Below, piece after piece: positions 56,791 to 64,000 of a stretch of 64,000 bases of DNA. Position numbers and translations under genes: made by a program. Numbering within the stretch: the stretch's first letter is position 1; every line of letters begins with the position of its first letter. This DNA comes from Vibrio sp. NTOU-M3. Lineage in GTDB: Bacteria > Pseudomonadota > Gammaproteobacteria > Enterobacterales > Vibrionaceae. The stretch is taken from the NCBI RefSeq assembly GCF_040869035.1, contig NZ_CP162100.1, positions 3,162,001 through 3,226,000 on the forward strand. The letters are read 5' to 3'. Under the pieces are notes generated by a model. The model was not told where the DNA came from. It ran no database searches and saw only the letters and a program-made list of their open reading frames with translations.

Positions 56791-58410
56791 TTACTTGGAG
56801 TGCAAACCTTTTTTCTCGAGTGCTTTGTAAATCAAAGTCTGTTGGATCAAGGTTACGATGTTCGATACCAACCAGTATAGAACCAGACCTGATGGGAAGA
56901 ATAGGAAGAAGAAAGTAAACATAACCGGCATAAAGGTCATGATCTTCTGTTGCATCGGATCCGTTACGGTTGTTGGGCTCATCTTCTGAATTAGGAACAT
57001 GGATGCACCCATCAGTAGTGGCAAGATGTAGTAAGGGTCTTGTGCTGATAAGTCATGAATCCAACCAAAGAATGGTGAGTGACGCAGCTCAACCGACTCC
57101 ATCAGTGCCCAGTATAGGGCGATGAAAATAGGCATCTGTAGAACAAGTGGTAGACAGCCACCCAGTGGGTTTACTTTCTCTTTCTTGTACAGTTCCATCA
57201 TCTCTTGGCTCATACGCTGACGGTCATCACCGATGCGCTCACGCATAGCTTGCAGCTTAGGCTGTAGCATGCGCATTTTAGCCATTGAGGTGTACTGTGC
57301 TTTTGTTAGTGGGTACATTGCACCACGAACGATAAAGGTTAAGCAGATGATTGCTACACCCCAGTTGCTAACAAAGCTCTGAATGAATGACAGCAGTGAA
57401 TGAAGAGGTTTAGCGATAAACCACAACCAACCGTAGTCCACTACAAGGTCTAGGTTTGGTGCAACTTCAGCCATTTGATCTTGCAGTTTAGGGCCGACCC
57501 AAAGTGTTGCTTTGAAGTCTGCGCTATCGCCACTTGCAATGGTTTTGTTTGGCATACGCACGCCGATATCGCCAAGATTGCCGATAACGCGAGTATATAG
57601 GTTAGCACCTGGTTCGTTACGTGGGATCCAAGCTGACGCAAAGTAGTGCTGGATCATCGCTGCCCAACCTTGGCCGTTTGCAAGATTCAAAGAAAGGTTG
57701 CGATCTTGCATGTCGTCGAAGCTGTATTTTTTGTAACGCGTATCTTCTGTTGAGTATGCACCACCACGGTAAGTTGGCATCGTAATGCTACCACCTGCAT
57801 CCATTAGGTTTTGACGCAAGTGCGCGTACATACCAAAGGTTGCATTGTTACCGGAGTTGTTTGCTACTTTGTATTCCACATCAATCGCGTAGCTGCCACG
57901 TTTAACAATGAATGTTTTAGTGTACTCAAGGCCATTCGCTGAATAAGTCATTGGAATACGCAGTTCATTTTGGCCGTCAGCTAGCGTAAAGCTGTCAGCA
58001 TTGACTGCGTAAGCTGGGCGATTTGAGCTGCTTAGGTCGATACCTTGAGGTCCAACTAAACCACTTTGAGCAATAAACTGATGACCTTTTTCGTTTTTCA
58101 GTAATACGAATGGGTCTTCAGAGTTTAGCTCTGCTGAATATTGGTTTAGGTCTGCATGAACGACGTCACCGCCTACCGTGTCAATAGACAGAGTTAATAC
58201 ATCCGTTGTGACGGTAATAGTTTTAGCAGAAGCTTGCTGGGCTGGTGCTGGGTCTAATTCATCAGCAAAAGATGGTGCAGGTAGAGTACTGCTTGATTGT
58301 GCCTGCTCAACCGGCTGAGGCGCAGGGTTCTTAGCTACTTGCCATTGTTGAAATAACAAGAAAGAAACCAGTGCTAGCGCGATTAACAGGATATTACGTT
58401 GAGAATCCAT
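56791..58410 (-). CDS. yidC: Membrane protein insertase YidC
   Basis: A 539-residue inner-membrane insertase. An N-terminal anchor ([18 protein letters not shown]) is followed by the large periplasmic beta domain (about 60-340). Then comes the five-helix core with the groove Arg in [24 protein letters not shown] and [25 protein letters not shown]. It inserts proteins such as the Fo c subunit, alone or with SecYEG. It begins 2 bp after yidD. Confidence 0.97.
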   Translation of the reverse strand: MDSQRNILLIALALVSFLLFQQWQVAKNPAPQPVEQAQSSSTLPAPSFADELDPAPAQQASAKTITVTTDVLTLSIDTVGGDVVHADLNQYSAELNSEDPFVLLKNEKGHQFIAQSGLVGPQGIDLSSSNRPAYAVNADSFTLADGQNELRIPMTYSANGLEYTKTFIVKRGSYAIDVEYKVANNSGNNATFGMYAHLRQNLMDAGGSITMPTYRGGAYSTEDTRYKKYSFDDMQDRNLSLNLANGQGWAAMIQHYFASAWIPRNEPGANLYTRVIGNLGDIGVRMPNKTIASGDSADFKATLWVGPKLQDQMAEVAPNLDLVVDYGWLWFIAKPLHSLLSFIQSFVSNWGVAIICLTFIVRGAMYPLTKAQYTSMAKMRMLQPKLQAMRERIGDDRQRMSQEMMELYKKEKVNPLGGCLPLVLQMPIFIALYWALMESVELRHSPFFGWIHDLSAQDPYYILPLLMGASMFLIQKMSPTTVTDPMQQKIMTFMPVMFTFFFLFFPSGLVLYWLVSNIVTLIQQTLIYKALEKKGLHSK

Positions 58411-58412
58411 CG

Positions 58413-58670
58413 TTATTTATCTCTGTCTTGTTTTTGGACTGGTGGAACGGGGTCAAAGCCCCCTTCATTCAAAGGGTGGCATTTTAATAGACGTTTGCCT
58501 GATAACCAACATCCTTTTACAAAACCGTGAGCTTTCAACGCTTCTATTGCGTAAGTGGAGCAGGTTGGAGTAAAACGACAACGTGGTCCTATTAGAGGAC
58601 TAATAATCCATTGATAGAGTCGGACAAGTCCGATTGCTAACCACGAGAAGGGCGAGACAGGCGTTGCCAT
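58413..58670 (-). CDS. yidD: Membrane protein insertion efficiency factor YidD
   Basis: An 85-residue protein with the family core [35 protein letters not shown], including the Cys pair and Arg-rich patch, and [14 protein letters not shown]. Its N-terminal amphipathic helix associates with the membrane. It overlaps the end of rnpA by 34 bp. Confidence 0.94.
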   Translation of the reverse strand: MATPVSPFSWLAIGLVRLYQWIISPLIGPRCRFTPTCSTYAIEALKAHGFVKGCWLSGKRLLKCHPLNEGGFDPVPPVQKQDRDK

Positions 58671-58993
58671 AATTTATCAAACAACTTGAACATTTCGTCA
58701 TTGCTTAGATCTTGCGCGCTTTTTTTGGCAATCACAACAAAATCTTTGTTTGGAAGTTGATGTTGTTTGTTACGAAAACTTTCACGAGCGAGACGCTTGA
58801 AACGATTGCGACCAACGGCAGTTTTAATCTGCTTTTTGGGTACCGCTAAACCAAGTCTTGGATGAGACAGGCTATTGTTACGAGCAATAATGGTGAAATG
58901 AGGTGAGCCAGCTCGATGAGCTTGCTGGAAGACGTTTTGATAATGCTCGGGAGTTAACAAGCGTAACTCCCGATTGAACGCGTACGTATTCAA
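58637..58993 (-). CDS. rnpA: Ribonuclease P protein component
   Basis: A 118-residue basic protein that assists the RNase P RNA in maturing tRNA 5' ends. It has [18 protein letters not shown] at the N-terminus and the RNR signature [32 protein letters not shown]. The start is TTG at 58993 by alignment with E. coli RnpA (which uses GTG), with no clear Shine-Dalgarno. It lies 13 bp after rpmH. Confidence 0.95.
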   Translation of the reverse strand: MNTYAFNRELRLLTPEHYQNVFQQAHRAGSPHFTIIARNNSLSHPRLGLAVPKKQIKTAVGRNRFKRLARESFRNKQHQLPNKDFVVIAKKSAQDLSNDEMFKLFDKLWQRLSRPSRG

Positions 58994-59006
58994 AATAAAC
59001 TAGTGA

Positions 59007-59141
59007 TTATTTTGATAGGCGCGCACGGCCTTTTGCACGACGTGCATTAATTACTTTACGACCGTTCTTAGTTGCCATGCGAGCACGGAAACCGTGAGTA
59101 CGCTTGCGCTTTAGAACTGAAGGTTGAAAAGTGCGTTTCAT
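59007..59141 (-). CDS. rpmH: 50S ribosomal protein L34
   Basis: A 44-residue, strongly basic protein that spans 59007-59141. It begins [18 protein letters not shown], continues [18 protein letters not shown] and ends KGRARLSK, nearly identical to E. coli L34. It is too short for most ORF cut-offs. The ATG at 59141 begins the rpmH-rnpA-yidD-yidC run. Confidence 0.98.
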   Translation of the reverse strand: MKRTFQPSVLKRKRTHGFRARMATKNGRKVINARRAKGRARLSK

Positions 59142-59253
59142 GATAATTACCTTTACTGATCAGTAGTTTTAGGTTCTTAGTTAACCCGGCGTGGGCATTT
59201 CGTCTTCTTTATATATAAAGAGGACAACCGACGCCTCTCAACAAAGAGGCGGA

Positions 59254-59282
59254 ATTGTAATCACAGTCACATAAAGTGTCAA
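59254..59282 (-). promoter_or_regulatory. Strong sigma-70 promoter of rpmH
   Basis: The minus strand has a perfect -35 TTGACA (59282-59277), a 17-bp spacer and TACAAT (59259-59254). A stem-loop CGCCTCT/AGAGGCG (59232-59251) begins the leader, which may stabilise the mRNA 5' end. Confidence 0.85.
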
Positions 59283-59340
59283 TCTTTGTGCGACAGCTAA
59301 ATTCCGGCCGGGCGATTATACGTAGTGTGAGTAAAATCTC

Positions 59341-59358
59341 AAGGATCGATCGATCCTT
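59341..59358. terminator. GATC-rich perfect palindrome after the ABC operon
   Basis: AAGGATCGATCGATCCTT is an 18-bp perfect palindrome with three overlapping GATC sites, 11 bp past the ATPase gene. On the minus strand it is followed by GAGATTTT, so it may serve as a weak terminator. Confidence 0.45.
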
Positions 59359-59369
59359 ATGGTGGATCT

Positions 59370-60107
59370 TTACTCCATTCCTACCTGACGTAAGAATTTT
59401 TGTAAGCGAGGATCCTGTGGATTACCAAAGATATCCTGTGGAGATCCCTGCTCAACAATATTGCCTTCAGCCATGAAGATCACGCGATCTGCCACTTCTC
59501 GTGCGAATTGCATTTCATGAGTGACCACCAGCATAGTCTGGTGCTTTGTCGCTAACTCCTTCATTAATTGAAGAACTTCACCAACCCACTCAGGGTCAAG
59601 TGCAGATGTTGGTTCATCAAATAACAATAATTCGGGTTGTAGTGCCATAGCTCGGCCTATGCCCACACGTTGTTGCTGCCCACCAGAGAGTGCCGCTGGA
59701 TAACTATCGCCTTTGTCGCTTAAACCAATATCATCCAAGATTTGCTGAGCACGTTTTAATGCCTCTTCTTTATTCCAACCGCGGACGGTGATCAGACCTT
59801 CGGCAATATTCTGACGAGCGGTCATATGAGCAAATAGGGCGTAGTTTTGAAATACAAAGCCTGTTTTACGTCGAAGAGCTAAGATCTCTGCTTTATTGTG
59901 TTTTTGGCAATCAACCGTGACGTCATCAATCGTAATTTGGCCTTGATCCGCTTGTTCAAGAAAATTGACGCAGCGTAGCAACGTCGATTTACCAGTACCA
60001 CTGGAGCCGATAATGACGATGATTTCGCCTTGTTTGATGTCGATATCGATTCCCTTTAGAACTTCGGTATCGCCAAAGCGTTTATGAATATTAGAGAGTT
60101 TGATCAT
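59370..60107 (-). CDS. Amino acid ABC transporter, ATP-binding protein
   Basis: A 245-residue ATPase of the GlnQ/HisP family. Walker A is IGSSGTGKSTLLRCVNFLE (about 33-51), the signature is LSGGQQQRVGIGRAMAL, and Walker B is LLLFDEPTSALDP, with the switch His in VVTHEMQFAREVADR. It overlaps the permease gene by 4 bp (ATGA type). From memory V. cholerae has the same three genes between rpmH and dnaA. Confidence 0.94.
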   Translation of the reverse strand: MIKLSNIHKRFGDTEVLKGIDIDIKQGEIIVIIGSSGTGKSTLLRCVNFLEQADQGQITIDDVTVDCQKHNKAEILALRRKTGFVFQNYALFAHMTARQNIAEGLITVRGWNKEEALKRAQQILDDIGLSDKGDSYPAALSGGQQQRVGIGRAMALQPELLLFDEPTSALDPEWVGEVLQLMKELATKHQTMLVVTHEMQFAREVADRVIFMAEGNIVEQGSPQDIFGNPQDPRLQKFLRQVGME

Positions 60108-60775
60108 CGTACATACGCCTTATTCAGTTTTGCTTCCGCCCAGATTTGTACTCGGGTGAGTATGACAACTACGCCCCAATAGAGCAGTGCCACCGCTAGG
60201 AATGCTTCAAAGAAACGAAAGCTTGATGATGCTTCCATCTGGGCTTTGGCCATGATCTCTGCAACACCCAGCGTAAAGGCGAGTGATGTTGATTTGATCA
60301 TGTCGATAAAATAGTTCATCAATGAAGGCAGCGCGACACGGGTTGCTTGTGGCAAAATGATACGACGCATAGCCTGAGAGGTGGTCATACCCACAGATAA
60401 GCTCGCTTCCATTTGGCTACGATCGATACCTATGATGGCTGCACGGATGCTTTCTGCCATGTATGCGGCAAAATGCAAAGTGAGGCCGATAACCGCAGCA
60501 CTGAATGCGTTAAGGCCAACCATAAATGGAAAAATTTGCGGTAAGCCATAATAAAGCAGGAACAGCTGCACCAATAACGGTGTACCACGAAAAAAGCTGA
60601 TGTAGAGTTGGCTGAACTGATCAAGCACAGGGACTCGGAAAACGCGGATGTTAGCGATGATCACCGCAAGAGCAAGGGAGAACAATAATCCCCATACGGC
60701 CATTTCCATCGTGGTGCCGAGATATTTGAGTAATATCGGCATCAGTTCTAGCATGTAGTTAAAATCAAATCCCAT
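60104..60775 (-). CDS. Amino acid ABC transporter, permease
   Basis: A 223-residue inner-membrane permease with about five helices. The EAA motif is MEASLSVGMTTSQAMRRIILPQATRVALPS, and FFRGTPLLVQLFLLYYGLPQ is typical of the His/Glu/cystine group. It is translationally coupled to the ATPase. Confidence 0.93.
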   Translation of the reverse strand: MGFDFNYMLELMPILLKYLGTTMEMAVWGLLFSLALAVIIANIRVFRVPVLDQFSQLYISFFRGTPLLVQLFLLYYGLPQIFPFMVGLNAFSAAVIGLTLHFAAYMAESIRAAIIGIDRSQMEASLSVGMTTSQAMRRIILPQATRVALPSLMNYFIDMIKSTSLAFTLGVAEIMAKAQMEASSSFRFFEAFLAVALLYWGVVVILTRVQIWAEAKLNKAYVR

Positions 60776-60797
60776 AACTTACCTTTGAGAGAAAAGA

Positions 60798-60822
60798 AAA
60801 GGTGGAACTGAATTCCACCTTT
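60798..60822 (-). terminator. Intra-operon attenuator after binding-protein gene
   Basis: A perfect 10-bp stem AAAGGTGGAA/TTCCACCTTT with a five-base loop lies between the binding-protein and permease genes. It probably trims downstream transcription so the binding protein is made in excess, a common arrangement. Confidence 0.7.
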
Positions 60823-60848
60823 GTATTGTTCGAACTAAAAAAGTTGGC

Positions 60849-61595
60849 TTATTTGGTGATATCAGCACCAAACCATTTTTCAGAAATTTTCGCTAGCGTA
60901 CCGTCTGCACGCATTGCTGCCAACGCTTTGTTTACTTCGCCTTGTAGCTTTTTGCCATTTTCGTTATCTACAAATGGCCAAGCATTTTGAATCGTTTCAA
61001 ATGGTTCACCTGCAAGTTGCAGTGGTAGACCGGTTTTCTTGATAAGTTCCAATGCTGAAAGGCGATCCATGACAAATGCATCGGCACGACCGAGCGCAAC
61101 ATCATGTTCGATACCTGTGTCGTAGGTTTTGATGTTGATCTTGCCATCTTTATCGTAATCACGTAGCAGCTGCTCAAAGTTTGAGCCCAGGTTTACGGCT
61201 ACCGTTTTTCCTGTGAGATCGTCGATACCTTGGATCGCATCATTTCCTTTACGCACTGTGATCTGTGCGCCGTCAACCACGTACGGATCGGCAAACAAAT
61301 ATTTTGCTTTACGTGCATCTGTCATGGTGATCTGGTTTGAAATGGTGTCAATACGGCCAGTTTCTAATAAACCAAATAGGCCTGAAAAGTTTGCTGTGAC
61401 ATATTCAACTTTGTAATCGTTACGTTTGCCAATTTCATCCCAAAGGTCAACTTCAAAGCCTTGTAGCTTATCTTGCTTCACAAAAGTGAACGGGAAGTAG
61501 CGTCCAGACATACCCACTTTTACTTCAGTGGCAGCTTGAACCGTTGCGGCAGATAGTGCGATTGCTGCAATTGCAGCTTTAATCCAGTTTTTCAT
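60849..61595 (-). CDS. Periplasmic amino acid-binding protein
   Basis: A 248-residue SBP family 3 protein with a signal peptide (cleavage near VQAATEV, about residue 22). The binding core reads GMSGRYFPFTFVKQDKLQGFEVDLWDEIGKR, NQITMTDARKAKYLFADPYV, TVAVNLGSNFEQLLRDYD and GRADAFVMDRLSALELIKK. ITMTDARKAKY is common in the cystine-binding (FliY/TcyJ-like) branch, so a sulphur amino acid is a fair guess, not proven. Confidence 0.9.
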   Translation of the reverse strand: MKNWIKAAIAAIALSAATVQAATEVKVGMSGRYFPFTFVKQDKLQGFEVDLWDEIGKRNDYKVEYVTANFSGLFGLLETGRIDTISNQITMTDARKAKYLFADPYVVDGAQITVRKGNDAIQGIDDLTGKTVAVNLGSNFEQLLRDYDKDGKINIKTYDTGIEHDVALGRADAFVMDRLSALELIKKTGLPLQLAGEPFETIQNAWPFVDNENGKKLQGEVNKALAAMRADGTLAKISEKWFGADITK

Positions 61596-61631
61596 AGTAC
61601 AGCTCCTTAATATTATGGAGAGAAATACTAC

Positions 61632-61647
61632 TGTGATTCAGCTCACT
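61632..61647. promoter_or_regulatory. CRP-like site upstream of the ABC transporter operon
   Basis: TGTGATTCAGCTCACT matches TGTGA-N6-TCACA at nine of ten fixed bases, 37 bp before the binding-protein ATG. It is close to that start, so repression or an unseen promoter arrangement is possible. Confidence 0.4.
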
Positions 61648-61800
61648 TAGATAAATAACCAAGTGCAATATCCTAGTCCACTGAGTAATAAGTTAATAAG
61701 GACTGGGGATAACGCGTGAATATCTCTCAAATAATAGAGACGACTTAAGACAATTCACAGAGTTATCACCAAAACAAAGATCCCGTAAAAATAGCCTAAA

Positions 61801-61892
61801 TGTGGATCAATATGTGGGTAAAAATGGGGCATGATGTGGGGATCCCCCCTTATTCATCGAAAAAATTGTGAATAACTTAGATCTTATTCACT
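61801..61892. promoter_or_regulatory. Cluster of DnaA-box-like sites upstream of dnaA
   Basis: One perfect box, TGTGAATAA (61867-61875, complement TTATTCACA), is joined by three one-mismatch boxes: TGTGGATCA (61801-61809), TGTGGGTAA (61813-61821) and TTATTCACT (61884-61892). This fits autoregulation of dnaA. The 384-bp gap before dnaA also holds the CRP-like site; I did not find a convincing promoter hexamer pair. Confidence 0.6.
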
Positions 61893-61979
61893 GGAACGTC
61901 GATCATTTGCTGGCGATCTTGGTTATCAACAGGTAAAATTGCCAATCTTTTCAGATCATTTACTTTGAGTGGGGGCACC

Positions 61980-63386
61980 GTGTCATCTTCGCTTTGGTTG
62001 CAATGCATGCAACGGCTTCAAGAAGAGCTACCAGCTACAGAATTCAGTATGTGGGTTCGTCCGTTACAAGCGGAGCTCAATGACAATACTCTCACTTTAT
62101 TTGCACCCAACCGTTTTGTTCTAGATTGGGTTCGCGATAAGTACCTCAATAGCATCAATCGTCTATTGCAGGAATATTGTGGTAACGATATTCCAAGCTT
62201 GCGTTTTGAAGTGGGCAGCCGTCCGGTTTCTGCGCCAAAACCAGCACCAACACGTACACCTGCCGATGTCGCAGCAGAGTCTTCTGCTCCAGCACAGCTG
62301 CAAGCACGTAAACCTGTACATAAAACTTGGGATGATGATGCCCAAGCTGTCGCAGATATTAACCATCGTTCAAATGTGAACCCTAAACACAAATTCAATA
62401 ACTTTGTTGAAGGTAAATCGAACCAGTTGGGCTTAGCCGCGGCACGCCAAGTGTCTGATAATCCTGGTGCTGCGTATAACCCACTATTCTTATACGGTGG
62501 AACAGGTTTAGGTAAAACGCACCTATTGCATGCGGTGGGCAATGCGATTGTGGATAACAAGCCGAATGCAAAAGTGGTATACATGCACTCGGAGCGTTTC
62601 GTCCAAGACATGGTGAAAGCGCTGCAAAATAATGCGATTGAAGAGTTCAAACGTTACTACCGCAGTGTGGATGCACTGCTTATCGATGATATCCAGTTCT
62701 TTGCCAATAAAGAACGCTCGCAAGAAGAATTCTTCCATACCTTCAACGCACTGCTTGAAGGTAACCAGCAGATCATCTTAACCTCTGACCGTTATCCAAA
62801 AGAGATCAGCGGGGTAGAGGATCGCCTTAAATCACGTTTTGGTTGGGGTTTGACGGTTGCGATTGAGCCACCTGAACTCGAGACTCGTGTCGCGATCTTG
62901 ATGAAGAAAGCAGAAGATCACCAAATTCATCTGGCCGATGAAGTGGCCTTCTTTATTGCGAAGCGTCTGCGTTCTAACGTTCGTGAGCTTGAAGGTGCTT
63001 TGAACCGAGTGATTGCTAACGCAAACTTTACCGGCCGTCCAATCACGATTGATTTTGTCCGTGAAGCGCTGCGCGATCTGCTGGCTCTACAAGAAAAGCT
63101 GGTCACCATCGACAATATTCAAAAGACAGTCGCTGAGTACTACAAGATTAAAGTGGCTGATTTGCTGTCAAAACGCCGTTCGCGTTCTGTGGCGCGTCCT
63201 CGCCAACTTGCAATGGCGTTGGCGAAAGAGCTGACTAACCACAGCTTGCCGGAAATCGGTGACGCCTTTGGTGGTCGTGATCATACAACGGTGCTGCATG
63301 CGTGTCGCAAGATTGAGCAGTTACGTGAAGAAAGCCACGATATAAAAGAAGATTACTCGAACCTGATTCGGACTCTGTCTTCTTAA
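61980..63386 (+). CDS. dnaA: Chromosomal replication initiator DnaA
   Basis: A 468-residue AAA+ initiator. Domain I starts [29 protein letters not shown]; domain III has Walker [17 protein letters not shown] (about 173-188) and Walker [11 protein letters not shown]. Domain IV ends with the DNA-binding signature [21 protein letters not shown]. The GTG at 61980 is chosen because Vibrio DnaA begins MSSSLWLQ and GTGGGGG precedes it; a TTG at 61965 would add five residues. Confidence 0.98.
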   Translation: MSSSLWLQCMQRLQEELPATEFSMWVRPLQAELNDNTLTLFAPNRFVLDWVRDKYLNSINRLLQEYCGNDIPSLRFEVGSRPVSAPKPAPTRTPADVAAESSAPAQLQARKPVHKTWDDDAQAVADINHRSNVNPKHKFNNFVEGKSNQLGLAAARQVSDNPGAAYNPLFLYGGTGLGKTHLLHAVGNAIVDNKPNAKVVYMHSERFVQDMVKALQNNAIEEFKRYYRSVDALLIDDIQFFANKERSQEEFFHTFNALLEGNQQIILTSDRYPKEISGVEDRLKSRFGWGLTVAIEPPELETRVAILMKKAEDHQIHLADEVAFFIAKRLRSNVRELEGALNRVIANANFTGRPITIDFVREALRDLLALQEKLVTIDNIQKTVAEYYKIKVADLLSKRRSRSVARPRQLAMALAKELTNHSLPEIGDAFGGRDHTTVLHACRKIEQLREESHDIKEDYSNLIRTLSS

Positions 63387-63456
63387 TTACCAAAATACCA
63401 AGTATTCTTAGTTTCAGTTAACACGATAAAACCGCAAACACCGTTAAGAGCATTAT

Positions 63457-64000
63457 ATGAAATTTACCATTGAACGTAGCCACCTGCTGAAACCACTTCA
63501 ACAAGTGTCAGGTGCGTTAGGTGGTCGTCCGACTCTGCCTATTTTAGGTAACTTGCTACTGAAAGTTGAAGACAACGTATTGTCTATGACCGCAACCGAT
63601 CTAGAAGTGGAATTGATCAGTCGTGTGACGTTAGAAGGTGAATTTGAAGCAGGCAGTGTTACTGTTCCATCACGTAAGTTTCTCGATATCTGTCGCGGTT
63701 TACCCGATGATTCTGTGATCACATTTGTTTTGGAAGGCGACCGCGTTCAAGTACGTTCTGGTCGCAGTCGTTTTTCGTTATCCACACTTCCTGCCAATGA
63801 TTTTCCAAACATTGAAGATTGGCAGAGTGAAGTGGAAGTCTCTTTAACGCAGGCCGAATTACGCACATTAATTGAAAAGACTCAATTTTCAATGGCGAAC
63901 CAAGATGTTCGTTATTACCTTAACGGTATGCTGTTTGAAATTGATGGCACAACACTGCGCAGTGTTGCGACCGATGGTCACCGTATGGCGGTTTCACAAA
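63457..64000 (+). CDS. dnaN: DNA polymerase III beta clamp (3' part missing)
   Basis: The first 181 residues of the sliding clamp (full length about 366). It begins MKFTIERSHLLKPLQQVSGALGGRPTLPILGNLLL, with TATDLEVEL, VPSRKFLDICRGLP and SRFSLSTLPANDFPN following, and runs off the right edge at VATDGHRMAVSQ. It lies 70 bp after dnaA and is normally co-transcribed with it and recF. Confidence 0.98.
   Translation, partial: MKFTIERSHLLKPLQQVSGALGGRPTLPILGNLLLKVEDNVLSMTATDLEVELISRVTLEGEFEAGSVTVPSRKFLDICRGLPDDSVITFVLEGDRVQVRSGRSRFSLSTLPANDFPNIEDWQSEVEVSLTQAELRTLIEKTQFSMANQDVRYYLNGMLFEIDGTTLRSVATDGHRMAVSQ

Noticed and set aside
62018..62650. 210-codon frame opposite dnaA
   Set aside because: Lies wholly within dnaA, Ser/Ala/Cys-rich as expected of an antisense frame.

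Overview
The window is a stretch of a Vibrio chromosome 1 around its replication origin. The evidence is the gene order (mnmG-rsmG-parA-parB-atpIBEFHAGDC on one side of oriC, mioC-mnmE-yidC-yidD-rnpA-rpmH on the other, dnaA-dnaN about 7 kb from oriC), the uspB/ftnA/uspA cluster, the long-form ThiE, and Vibrio-type rRNA. From memory, the 16S 5' variable region resembles the Harveyi clade and relatives, but I cannot fix the species. No mobile element, CRISPR array or prophage was seen.

Layout. 1-10.4 kb: stress and housekeeping genes (partial AraC-like regulator, YHS protein, YhiN-type flavoprotein, uspB, ftnA, uspA, a DMT exporter, a Cys-rich unknown, rsmJ, a large periplasmic-sensing GGDEF/EAL protein, asnC). 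10.5-23.3 kb: a Bcr/CflA transporter, a small alcohol dehydrogenase/LysR cassette, an M24B aminopeptidase P, and the thiCEFSGH operon behind a TPP riboswitch. Three ParB-binding parS sites are scattered through this block. 23.4-24.9 kb: a CLC-family gene of the fluoride-exporter type, preceded by a fluoride riboswitch. 25.0-31.1 kb: a complete rRNA operon on the minus strand (16S, tRNA-Glu, Lys, Ala, Val, 23S, 5S, tRNA-Asp, tRNA-Trp) with promoter, boxA and processing stems. 31.2-41.4 kb: hemG, trkH, yigZ, fadBA behind a FadR operator, the punR/punC pair, and a divergent amino-acid ABC binding protein and permease. 41.4-49.9 kb: glmU and the nine-gene F1Fo ATP synthase operon. 50.1-54.3 kb: parB, parA, rsmG, mnmG. 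54.3-54.8 kb: oriC, laid out like that of E. coli (three AT-rich 13-mers, DnaA boxes R1 to R4, 13 GATC sites). 54.8-61.6 kb: mioC to rpmH, then a three-gene amino-acid ABC transporter. 61.6-64.0 kb: dnaA and the start of dnaN.

How it fits together. The window holds the origin, its initiator gene (dnaA), the sliding clamp gene (dnaN), and a full ParABS system: parAB 3-4 kb from oriC and its parS sites 34-43 kb away. Most highly expressed operons (rrn, atp, thi, par) left of oriC are on the minus strand, so they are transcribed in the direction of fork movement. Ligand-sensing leaders (TPP, fluoride) and operator-like sites (FadR, FNR-like, CRP-like, Fur-like, DnaA boxes) are visible. Compared with the V. 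cholerae order as I remember it, the uspA-to-thiC block lies on the opposite side of the origin and abuts the rrn operon, which suggests an rrn-mediated inversion across the origin in one lineage.
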